From: Pseudomonadota bacterium
GTDB taxonomy: Bacteria; Desulfobacterota; Syntrophia; Syntrophales; JADFWA01
Assembly: GCA_030612385.1 (NCBI GenBank)
Contig: JAUWNZ010000084.1
Coordinates: 1-5,999, forward strand
Direction: 5' to 3'
Length of the DNA: 5,999 nt
Shown here one piece after another: positions 1 to 5,999 of this stretch. How positions within the stretch are numbered: the first letter of the stretch is position 1; every line of letters begins with the position of its first letter. Both the position numbers and the translations under genes were made by a program. The notes under the pieces are model-generated. The model saw only the letters and a list, made by a program, of their open reading frames with translations, was not told the origin of the DNA and did no database searches.

Positions 1-2112
1 CTCTCCGATTTTCAGGATTCTCAGACCAGCCGGCATGGCGGAATTTATCTTTTCGGCAAGCTTAGTCATATCTTCTCCCGGACATTTAACTTCGATATCC
101 GCATACTCGCCGAGACTCTCCATTCCCACAGAGGTGGCAAACGGAAAGGATATCTTGGGGTGGGGATGAAAACCTTCCGAGTACACAAACGAGAGTCCAC
201 TTTGCCTCATACCTCTGACGAGTGCGGCGGATATCTCAAGATGGGACAAAAAACGGGAGAGACCTCCTTTGGCAAACTTGATCCTTAATCTTTTTCCCGG
301 CATGGAAGCGTGCTTTTCCTCTATCTTTTCAGTGACATTCCCATCGTCTCCGGTTGTGATGATTCTTATGTGATCATTCTCACAGACACCGCAGTTGTGA
401 CATTTCCCCAAGCGGCAGTCCTCTGTCAATTCTCCTTTCAGAGACTTTTGAAACTCTCTGACGAGAAAATTCCTATCGATGCCGCAGTCTATTCGATCCC
501 AGGGAAGATCTTCAGTAATATCCCGTTCCCGCAGGTAATCCTCCGCTCTGATATTCGTCTCTCTCATTGCCCTTTCCCAGAGGTCAAATCTGACCTGATC
601 ACTCCAGCCGTCGAAGCGGCATCCCTGACGAAAAGCGTTTTCTATCAATATGCCAAGCCTCTCGTCTCCCCTCGAAAATATCCCTTCCATGAGACTCATA
701 TGTCCGTCATGCCATTTTATATTGATGTTCCTGTTCCTGATACTTGTCTTGAAAAACTCCTGCCTTTCCAGTATCTCATTGAGGCCTATCTGCCTTACCC
801 ACTGAAACGGGGTATGGGGTTTTGGTATAAAAGTGGAGAGGCTCACAGTAACCTGCCTTTTGCTTCCACCTTCCCTAAATACCCTGTAGGCGAGGTCGAC
901 AATACCCTCCATATCTTCCCTCCTTTCACCTGGGAGTCCGATCATAAAGTATAACTTGATCGATTTCCAACCGGCCTTGAAGACCCGGCCGGCGGTCGAA
1001 AGGAGATCACCCTCGGTGTTGCCCTTGTTTATAACATCTCGCAATCTCTGTGTTCCCGCCTCCGGCGCCAGGGTAAAGCTTGTTTTTCTCACCTTCTTTA
1101 TCTCATCTATCAACTTCCGGGTCAGAGTCTCCACTCTCATGGACGGAAGGGACAGCGCCACTCTCTTATCGTAATAACGATTCATCAGTTCAGAAAGCAG
1201 GCGCTCTATCACGGAATAATCGCCTGAGCTAAGGGATAGAAGCGACAACTCATCATGGCCGGTCGAAGAGAGCATCGCGTCCGCCATCTGTTTCAAAACC
1301 TCAGGTCTCCTTTCCCTGACCGGTCGCCAGACCATTCCCGCCTGACAGAATCTACATCCCCGGCTGCAACCCCTTGCTATTTCCAGGGTAATATGATCAT
1401 GAACCGTTTTTATTACAGGAACTACAGGTTTTGAGGGAATCATCCATGCGTTAATATCGGGAATAATCCTCTTTTTTATCCTTTCTCCGTTAATATGCAC
1501 GATGGGGACGTAAATCCCATCAATCGTGGCTAATGAATCGAGAATTTGTTCCCGGCTGCTCCCTTTTTCCTTACTCTTTATTATGGAGCGGGATATCTCC
1601 ATAATAACCTCTTCGCCCTCCCCGATAACGAACGCATCAAAAAAGGCGGATACCGGCGCCGGGTTGAAGGCGCAGGGTCCCCCCCCGATAATTAAAGGAG
1701 TTCCCTCTTTTCTGTCCCCGGCGCGCAACGGGATGCCGCCAAGTTCCAGCATGTTCAGGACATTTGTATAAGACAGCTCATACTGAAGGGAAAACCCTGC
1801 GATATCAAAATCTTTCAATGGAGCGCCTGATTCGAGAGAAGAGAGAGAAAGATTATTCTTCCTCATCTGGAACTCCATGTCCGGCCATGGAGCATAAAAC
1901 CTCTCGGCGGAAATCTCAGGAACACTGTTTAGAATAGCATAAAGTATCTGCAGGCCAAGATGGGACATTCCTATCTCATAGGTGTCGGGAAAGGCCAGCG
2001 CAAAGCTCAGACTGCACCTCGATCTATCCTTCCTGACGGAATTAACCTCACTCCCTATATATCTGCCGGGCTTTTCAATCAGGGAGAGTATATCTTTCCA
2101 TGTTTCTATCAT
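1..2112 (-). CDS. Radical SAM protein fused to DUF2344 domain (TIGR03960-like), 3' end beyond window
   Basis: The minus frame is open from ATG at 2112-2110 to the window edge: 704 codons without a stop. Its C-terminus is missing, perhaps by 100-150 residues judging from remembered family length. Seen: an N-terminal region with KPGRYIGSE and DTYEIGMSHLG, GGGPCAFNPAP near residues 140-150, and a radical SAM cluster CSRGCRFC at C249, C253 and C256 (CX3CX2C), which should hold the [4Fe-4S] that cleaves S-adenosylmethionine. Further on are SGDYSVIERLL, LAPEAGTQRLR, YFMIGLPGE and PKPHTPFQW, all typical of this family. Four more cysteines (C566, C571, C574, C577) form a CX4CX2CX2C knot that could bind a second cluster or metal. 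From about residue 606 (KRLRIKFAKGGLSRFLSHLE) the DUF2344 domain begins. The family is often labelled B12-binding, but I see no DxHxxG cobalamin motif. Its substrate is unknown to me. The start is set by an in-frame TAA at 2154-2152 and the family-like N-terminus; no good Shine-Dalgarno is visible. Arginine is mostly AGA/AGG. Confidence 0.93.
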   Translation of the reverse strand, partial: MIETWKDILSLIEKPGRYIGSEVNSVRKDRSRCSLSFALAFPDTYEIGMSHLGLQILYAILNSVPEISAERFYAPWPDMEFQMRKNNLSLSSLESGAPLKDFDIAGFSLQYELSYTNVLNMLELGGIPLRAGDRKEGTPLIIGGGPCAFNPAPVSAFFDAFVIGEGEEVIMEISRSIIKSKEKGSSREQILDSLATIDGIYVPIVHINGERIKKRIIPDINAWMIPSKPVVPVIKTVHDHITLEIARGCSRGCRFCQAGMVWRPVRERRPEVLKQMADAMLSSTGHDELSLLSLSSGDYSVIERLLSELMNRYYDKRVALSLPSMRVETLTRKLIDEIKKVRKTSFTLAPEAGTQRLRDVINKGNTEGDLLSTAGRVFKAGWKSIKLYFMIGLPGERREDMEGIVDLAYRVFREGGSKRQVTVSLSTFIPKPHTPFQWVRQIGLNEILERQEFFKTSIRNRNINIKWHDGHMSLMEGIFSRGDERLGILIENAFRQGCRFDGWSDQVRFDLWERAMRETNIRAEDYLRERDITEDLPWDRIDCGIDRNFLVREFQKSLKGELTEDCRLGKCHNCGVCENDHIRIITTGDDGNVTEKIEEKHASMPGKRLRIKFAKGGLSRFLSHLEISAALVRGMRQSGLSFVYSEGFHPHPKISFPFATSVGMESLGEYADIEVKCPGEDMTKLAEKINSAMPAGLRILKIGE

Positions 2113-2153
2113 AATAATATTGTGTATATCACAAAATTGCCCTGAAAACAGTT

Positions 2154-2182
2154 ATCATGGCAGCAATTCACGGTAACGTCAA
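2154..2182 (-). promoter_or_regulatory. Candidate extended -10 promoter for the radical SAM gene
   Basis: Read on the minus strand, a TTGACG -35 box (2182-2177) is followed by a 17-bp spacer and a CATGAT -10 box (2159-2154). TGC lies directly before the -10, giving an extended TGn context. Transcription would start near 2147, about 35 nt before the ATG at 2112. The boxes match the sigma-70 consensus at 5/6 and 4/6. This is a sequence match only. Confidence 0.45.
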
Positions 2183-2202
2183 AGTCTTAATCGAGTGGCG
2201 GT

Positions 2203-2233
2203 TTGCGCGAGCTATACGCAGTGTACGTATAAT
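2203..2233 (+). promoter_or_regulatory. carB: Candidate sigma-70 promoter for carB
   Basis: A perfect TATAAT (2228-2233) has TTGCGC (2203-2208) upstream with a 19-bp spacer, longer than the ideal 17. If used, it would start transcription near 2240 and leave a carB leader of about 150 nt. Closer alternatives such as TCGACA at 2311-2316 lack a well-spaced -10. The perfect -10 is the main support. Confidence 0.4.
2213..2231. promoter_or_regulatory. Dyad overlapping the carB -10 box, possible operator
   Basis: The arms TATACG (2213-2218) and CGTATA (2226-2231) are exact inverted repeats separated by 7 bp. The right arm covers the first four bases of the candidate TATAAT. Its size and place suit a dimeric repressor site, but no regulator is encoded in the window and a 6-bp arm can arise by chance. 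Confidence 0.25.
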
Positions 2234-2278
2234 AGAACTTTCATAAAGGTCACATAAAATTAATGATTTAATGCTTTT

Positions 2279-2293
2279 ATTAAAAATTTTAAT
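2279..2293. other. AT-rich inverted repeat in carB leader region
   Basis: The arms ATTAAAA (2279-2285) and TTTTAAT (2287-2293) pair exactly around one base. It sits in the AT-richest part of the intergenic region and could act as an AT-rich promoter element, a protein site, or nothing. In such AT-rich sequence this has modest significance. Confidence 0.25.
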
Positions 2294-2341
2294 TGCCGGG
2301 TCTTACACTCTCGACAGTTTTCTGATAAGTATAAAGGTTAA

Positions 2342-2376
2342 GACCCCCTCATCCATGCGGGGTTATTGAATTCAAT
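2342..2376 (+). promoter_or_regulatory. GC hairpin followed by a perfect 12-bp palindrome just before the carB RBS
   Basis: GACCCC (2342-2347) can pair with GGGGTT (2359-2364), with one G-U pair and an 11-nt loop. A perfect 12-bp palindrome ATTGAATTCAAT (2365-2376) follows directly and ends two bases before the Shine-Dalgarno. No U-run follows the stem, so it is not an intrinsic terminator. It could modulate ribosome access in the carB mRNA, and the palindrome could instead be a DNA-binding site. Neither resembles a regulatory RNA that I recognise. Confidence 0.35.
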
Positions 2377-2378
2377 CC

Positions 2379-2384
2379 AAGGAG
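2379..2384 (+). promoter_or_regulatory. carB: Ribosome binding site of carB
   Basis: AAGGAG lies 7 nt before the ATG at 2392. This strong Shine-Dalgarno fixes the carB start and agrees with the conserved N-terminus MPRRDDIKK. Confidence 0.85.
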
Positions 2385-2391
2385 ATTTTTT

Positions 2392-5300
2392 ATGCCCAGA
2401 CGTGACGACATTAAAAAGGTAATGATTATCGGGTCAGGTCCCATTATCATCGGCCAGGCGTGTGAGTTCGATTATTCAGGCACGCAAGCCTGCAAGGCTT
2501 TGCGAAGCCTTGGTTACGAAATTGTGCTGGTAAATTCAAACCCGGCTACGATTATGACCGATCCGGGAATGGCGGATACAACCTACATTGAACCACTGAA
2601 TGTCAAGGTCCTGACAGAAATTATTGAAAAAGAGCGCCCGGATGCGCTGCTGCCGAACCTGGGCGGGCAGTCGGGGCTGAACCTTTCATCCGAACTTTCA
2701 CGAACCGGTGTTCTGGAGAAATATGGCGTGCAGATTATTGGGGTAAGCATGGATGCCATTGAACGTGGAGAGGATCGAACCGCTTTCAAAAATACCATGG
2801 AACAACTGGGTATTGAAATGCCGAAAAGCCGGGCTGTTCACACGGTGGAAGATGCGGAAAAAGTTGCTGAAGAGCTGGAATACCCGGTGGTAATCCGTCC
2901 GGCCTATACGATGGGCGGAACCGGCGGCGGTCTTGTCTATAATGTTGAGGAACTTCGGATTATCGCGGCCCGGGGCCTTTCGGCAAGCCTTGTAAATCAG
3001 ATTCTGGTAGAAGAATCGGTTCTGGGATGGGAGGAACTGGAGCTGGAGGTGGTAAGAGATGCCAAAAACCAGATGATTACCGTTTGTTTTATCGAAAATG
3101 TTGATGCCATGGGGGTACATACCGGCGATTCCTATTGCACCGCCCCTATGCTGACTATCGATTCTGATCTGCAAAAACGTCTTCAGAAATATTCCTATGA
3201 CATTGTTGAAGCCATCAAGGTTATCGGCGGAACCAATATTCAATTTGCCCATGACCCCATGACCGGACGAGTCGTGGTGATTGAAATCAATCCCCGGACA
3301 TCCCGGTCATCCGCCCTGGCATCCAAAGCAACCGGTTTCCCGATTGCCATGGTTTCTTCACTCCTGGCCGGTGGAATGACCATGGATGAAATTCCTTACT
3401 GGCGGGACGGAACCCTTGAAAAATATACGCCTTCCGGAGATCATGTTGTGGTAAAGTTTGCCAGGTGGGCCTTTGAAAAATTTGAGGGGGTAGAGGATAA
3501 ACTCGGCACACAGATGCGGGCCGTGGGCGAGGTCATGAGTATCGGCAAGAACTATAAGGAGGCCTTTCAAAAATCCATACGTTCTCTGGAGATCAATCGT
3601 CACGGGTTAGGTTTTGCCAGGGATTTCAACAATAAACCTTTGTATGAATTAATGAGCATGCTCCGCATCCCGACCAGTGAGCGTCAATTTATCATGTATG
3701 AAGCCCTCCGTAAGGGAGCTGACATCCAGGAGCTCTATGAATTAACATATATTAAGCCCTGGTTTCTCGGGCAGATGAAAGAATTGGTGGATTTAGAAGA
3801 GGAAATCCTGAAGTATAAAGGCAAAGCGATACCTGACGATCTTTTGATACAGGCAAAGAAAGACGGGTTTTCCGACAAATACCTGGCAATGCTTCTTCAA
3901 ATCCCGGAAAAGGATATCCGTAAAAAGCGGTTTGATCTCGGAGTGGTTGAAGCATGGGAGCCGGTTCCGGTGAGCGGCGTGGAAAATGCCGCGTATTATT
4001 TTTCTACATACAATGCTCCGGACAAGGTAGGGGTCAGTGACGCGAAAAAAATTATGGTGCTCGGCGGAGGTCCGAACCGGATCGGCCAGGGAATCGAATT
4101 TGATTATTGTTGTGTTCATGCTGCATTCGCCATCAGAGACGCGGACTATGAATCGATTATGGTCAACTGTAATCCGGAAACCGTATCAACGGATTATGAC
4201 ACATCCGATAAGCTCTATTTTGAACCACTGACAGTTGAAGACGTTTTGAGTATTTATGAAAAAGAAAGGCCGGAAGGGGTAATAGTCCAATTTGGCGGAC
4301 AAACCCCGTTGAATATCGCCAAAGAATTGGCCGATGCAGGGGTGAAAATTCTGGGCACATCTCCTGAGACCATCGACCTTGCCGAAGACCGGGATCGTTT
4401 TCGAAAGATCATGCGCAAACTGGGCATTCCTCAGCCCCAGTCAGGTATGGCCGGCACCCAGCAAGAAGCGCTAAAAATCGCGAAAGAAATCGGGTACCCG
4501 CTGATGGTGAGGCCTTCCTATGTTCTGGGCGGGCGCGCAATGGAAATCGTCCTCGATGAAGAAATGTTGGAGGAGTATGTGTCCAGAGCGGTCGATGTGT
4601 CACCGGACCGGCCGATTTTAATTGATAAATTCCTGGAGAACGCCATAGAGGCGGAAGCAGATGCGATTGCTGATGGAACGGACGCTTTTGTGCCTGCGGT
4701 TATGGAGCATATCGAACTGGCCGGCATCCATTCGGGTGATTCTGCCTGCGTGATTCCCCCGGTCAGTATTCCCGTAAAACATATCGAGACAATTATAGAG
4801 TATACAAAAATAATTGCAATCGAACTCAATATTGTAGGTCTGATGAATATTCAGTACGCGATTGCCAATGATACGGTTTACATACTTGAAGCAAATCCCC
4901 GGGCATCCCGCACCGTTCCGATTGTATCCAAAGTCTGTAACATCCAGATGGCCCGTATTGCCACTCAAATTATGATAGGCAAAAAACTCTCTGATTTTGG
5001 ACTTGTTCATAAAAAGTTCTCTCATTATGGCGTCAAGGAGTCTGTCTTCCCCTTCAATATGTTCCCGGAAGTAGATCCGATCCTTGGGCCGGAAATGCGT
5101 TCAACCGGTGAAGTTCTTGGACTGGCGGATTCATTTGGCCTGGCATTTTTCAAATCCCAGGAGGCAATTCAGCTGCCGTTGCCGCTCGAGGGAAATGTCT
5201 TGATTACAGTTGTAGACAGAGACAAGCCCGGAATACTGGAACCGGCAAGACTGATTAAAGAGCTTGGATTCAAGATACTGGCTACAAACGGCACTCATAA

Positions 5301-5592
5301 CTTTCTCAAGGATAATGGAATAGCTTCTGAGCCGATAAGAAAGATAGGGCACGGACGGCCCAATATTGTCGATGAAATAAAAAACGAGGGAATCCAGATA
5401 GTTATAAATACGCCTTCGGGCAAAACAAGTCAGGAAGACGATTCCTATATCCGTAAATCCGCCATTAAATATAAAGTTCCTTATATAACCACAACTGCGG
5501 CAGCATTGGCCGCGGCAAAAGGTATCAATGCAAGGAGAAAAGGGGCGACACATGTGAAATCCCTGCAGGAATATCACGCAGATATTAAATAA
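2392..5592 (+). CDS. carB: Carbamoyl-phosphate synthase large subunit
   Basis: This cytosolic enzyme makes carbamoyl phosphate from bicarbonate, two ATP and ammonia supplied by the CarA glutaminase, feeding pyrimidine and arginine synthesis. It is full length at 1066 aa (E. coli about 1073). Order: carboxyphosphate ATP-grasp half (1 to about 400), oligomerisation domain (about 400-550), carbamoyl-phosphate ATP-grasp half (about 550-930), allosteric MGS-like domain (about 935-1066). Predicted active-site residues are present: R129, R169, E215, Q284, E298, N300 and R302 in the first half; R667, R707, E833, N835 and R837 in the second. By alignment to E. coli, ornithine-site equivalents E775, D783, E883, Y1031 and T1033 are kept. 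UMP/IMP-pocket equivalents T965, T968, K984 and N1006 are kept, but T1017 is replaced by P1008. No carA lies beside it; the upstream neighbour diverges. Codon use changes sharply near residue 935: ATA is 9 of about 82 Ile before and 9 of 17 after, hinting at a mosaic gene. Confidence 0.98.
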   Translation: MPRRDDIKKVMIIGSGPIIIGQACEFDYSGTQACKALRSLGYEIVLVNSNPATIMTDPGMADTTYIEPLNVKVLTEIIEKERPDALLPNLGGQSGLNLSSELSRTGVLEKYGVQIIGVSMDAIERGEDRTAFKNTMEQLGIEMPKSRAVHTVEDAEKVAEELEYPVVIRPAYTMGGTGGGLVYNVEELRIIAARGLSASLVNQILVEESVLGWEELELEVVRDAKNQMITVCFIENVDAMGVHTGDSYCTAPMLTIDSDLQKRLQKYSYDIVEAIKVIGGTNIQFAHDPMTGRVVVIEINPRTSRSSALASKATGFPIAMVSSLLAGGMTMDEIPYWRDGTLEKYTPSGDHVVVKFARWAFEKFEGVEDKLGTQMRAVGEVMSIGKNYKEAFQKSIRSLEINRHGLGFARDFNNKPLYELMSMLRIPTSERQFIMYEALRKGADIQELYELTYIKPWFLGQMKELVDLEEEILKYKGKAIPDDLLIQAKKDGFSDKYLAMLLQIPEKDIRKKRFDLGVVEAWEPVPVSGVENAAYYFSTYNAPDKVGVSDAKKIMVLGGGPNRIGQGIEFDYCCVHAAFAIRDADYESIMVNCNPETVSTDYDTSDKLYFEPLTVEDVLSIYEKERPEGVIVQFGGQTPLNIAKELADAGVKILGTSPETIDLAEDRDRFRKIMRKLGIPQPQSGMAGTQQEALKIAKEIGYPLMVRPSYVLGGRAMEIVLDEEMLEEYVSRAVDVSPDRPILIDKFLENAIEAEADAIADGTDAFVPAVMEHIELAGIHSGDSACVIPPVSIPVKHIETIIEYTKIIAIELNIVGLMNIQYAIANDTVYILEANPRASRTVPIVSKVCNIQMARIATQIMIGKKLSDFGLVHKKFSHYGVKESVFPFNMFPEVDPILGPEMRSTGEVLGLADSFGLAFFKSQEAIQLPLPLEGNVLITVVDRDKPGILEPARLIKELGFKILATNGTHNFLKDNGIASEPIRKIGHGRPNIVDEIKNEGIQIVINTPSGKTSQEDDSYIRKSAIKYKVPYITTTAAALAAAKGINARRKGATHVKSLQEYHADIK

Positions 5593-5659
5593 GGTGTGCT
5601 TGTCAACCAATTTGGTAACATTTAAGCTGCCTTTTTCAAAATATTTGGCGTTTTTATAG
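5593..5659. other. Short spacer after carB, no clear terminator
   Basis: This spacer separates the carB stop from the repeat element. It contains a small inverted repeat, ACCAA/TTGGT (5606-5616), that is too weak and lacks an adjacent T-run, and TTTTT runs at 5632-5636 and 5650-5655 without a stem. I see no gene in it. If carB transcription ends here, the fold formed by the following element may contribute. Confidence 0.5.
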
Positions 5660-5688
5660 TTGATGGACTCGTAAAAAGTTCACATAGT

Positions 5689-5755
5689 GTCATTCTGAGG
5701 AGCCCTTCGCCCATGTCATTCTGAGGAGCCCTTCGCCCATGTCATTCTGAGGAGC
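5689..5755 (+). repeat. Tandem 26-bp repeat, two full copies plus a 15-bp partial copy
   Basis: Two identical adjacent 26-bp units at 5689-5714 and 5715-5740 each begin GTCATTCTGAGGAGC and end CCCTTCGCCCAT. A third start at 5741-5755 shares the first 15 bases and then switches to GAAGCGACGAAGAATCT, the form expected for the core element. This looks like local duplication of the left half of the element. There are no spacers, so it is not a CRISPR array. Confidence 0.85.
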
Positions 5756-5760
5756 GAAGC

Positions 5761-5825
5761 GACGAAGAATCTGTGGCTCAGGATAAACTCCGTGACGAAG
5801 AATCTCAATGATATCAGATTCTTCG
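5761..5825. repeat. GACGAAGAATCT direct repeat with an inverted partner
   Basis: The 12-mer GACGAAGAATCT occurs at 5761-5772 and 5794-5805, and AGATTCTTCG (5816-5825) is its inverted partner. The second direct copy and the inverted copy are only 10 bp apart and can form a tight hairpin. The first copy could pair with the same partner instead, giving two alternative folds. Confidence 0.7.
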
Positions 5826-5902
5826 CTATCGCTCAGAATGACAAAAGAGTATTTTTCAGACTTTTTACGAAGGCATCAAATTTGTATCGTCGATAAGTAG
5901 AT

Positions 5903-5999
5903 ATGGATTTCCATTATTAGGGTAAAACGCCTGATCTGATCACCGAACGGGAATTGCAGGATTATTTCCTGCATCGTAAAAATGTTGATAAATGGTCAG
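5903..5999 (+). pseudogene. Remnant of a tyrosine recombinase/integrase (N-terminal SAM-like domain), runs off window
   Basis: In one plus frame, codons from 5921 to the edge read GKTPDLITERELQDYF followed by LHRKNVDKWS. I recognise this as the core-binding (SAM-like) part of site-specific tyrosine recombinases, the family that cuts and joins DNA through a catalytic tyrosine; that catalytic domain would lie outside the window. Immediately before it the same frame reads HY and then TAG (5918-5920), where relatives typically have HYxKSPDLI, so the amber codon appears to interrupt conserved sequence. A second in-frame stop, TAA at 5894-5896, lies just upstream, and the preceding 30 or more family residues are absent. 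No start codon with a Shine-Dalgarno is visible. I read it as a 5'-truncated relic. A restart downstream is possible but unsupported. Such integrases often travel with IS91-like transposases (from memory). Confidence 0.6.

Larger units (their letters stand above)
5660..5879. repeat. 220-bp inverted-repeat element (MITE-like) with internal repeats
   Basis: The ends form a 20-bp imperfect inverted repeat: TTGATGGACTCGTAAAAAGT at 5660-5679 matches the complement of 5860-5879 at 17 of 20 positions, with all three mismatches together. Inside, GTCATTCTGAG (5741-5751) also has its inverted partner at 5832-5842, and CGAAGAATCT (5763-5772, 5796-5805) has its inverted partner at 5816-5825. The whole unit could therefore fold into a long hairpin or cruciform. 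There is no coding capacity and no obvious target-site duplication at the borders. From memory, GTCATTCTGAG...CGAAGAATCT is a dispersed intergenic repeat in several environmental bacterial lineages. A non-autonomous mobile element is a reasonable inference. Confidence 0.75.

Noticed and set aside
310..1174. Plus-strand open frames of 214 and 72 codons
   Set aside because: They lie opposite the radical SAM gene, whose minus frame carries clear family motifs; the plus-strand translations show no recognisable domains.
1679..1686. Frameshift at the C8 tract
   Set aside because: The reading frame continues on both sides with conserved family motifs, so the gene is intact here.
1526..2176. Plus-strand open frames of 61-81 codons near the start of the radical SAM gene
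   Set aside because: They overlap the coding minus strand and lack a good ribosome binding site or recognisable domains.
2342..2364. Attenuator or riboswitch in the carB leader
   Set aside because: It is a single 6-bp hairpin with no U-run, no antiterminator partner and no recognised aptamer core, so it is listed only as a candidate regulatory structure.
2583..5610. Several minus-strand open frames of up to 184 codons inside carB
   Set aside because: They are antisense to a fully conserved carB and their translations resemble no family I know.
5606..5616. Intrinsic terminator after carB
   Set aside because: The stem is only 5 bp and no T-run directly follows it.
5689..5805. CRISPR array
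   Set aside because: The repeats are directly tandem or inverted with no regular unique spacers, and there are no cas genes in the window.

Overview
The window holds two intact-looking housekeeping-type genes that diverge from one intergenic region, followed by a repeat-rich accessory strip. The likely source is an anaerobic, moderate-GC bacterium, possibly Desulfobacterota or a related uncultured lineage. This guess rests on three things: the fused radical SAM protein, the dispersed GTCATTCTGAGGAGC-type repeat, and a tyrosine-recombinase relic of a kind I associate from memory with such genomes. I could not run a search, so the taxonomy is tentative.

Layout. Positions 1-2112 (minus strand) encode at least 704 residues of a radical SAM protein fused to a DUF2344-type C-terminal domain (TIGR03960/TIGR03936 type); its C-terminus lies beyond the left edge. 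Positions 2113-2391 are a divergent regulatory region with a candidate promoter on each strand, a dyad over the forward -10, a GC hairpin, a 12-bp palindrome and a strong Shine-Dalgarno. Positions 2392-5592 (plus strand) are carB, the complete carbamoyl-phosphate synthase large subunit (1066 aa). Its partner carA is not adjacent. Positions 5660-5879 are a 220-bp element bounded by a 20-bp imperfect inverted repeat, with internal tandem and inverted repeats. From about 5903 to the right edge there is a broken fragment of a tyrosine recombinase/integrase with an in-frame amber codon.

The two main genes have no evident functional link: carB makes carbamoyl phosphate for pyrimidines and arginine, while the radical SAM protein has no established role. 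The most interesting observation is a sharp change of codon usage inside carB. The synthetase body (about residues 1-930) rarely uses ATA (Ile) or AGA/AGG (Arg). The allosteric MGS-like domain (about 935-1066) uses them heavily, as does the neighbouring radical SAM gene. This suggests that carB is a mosaic. I see no convincing new defence, CRISPR or RNA system here.
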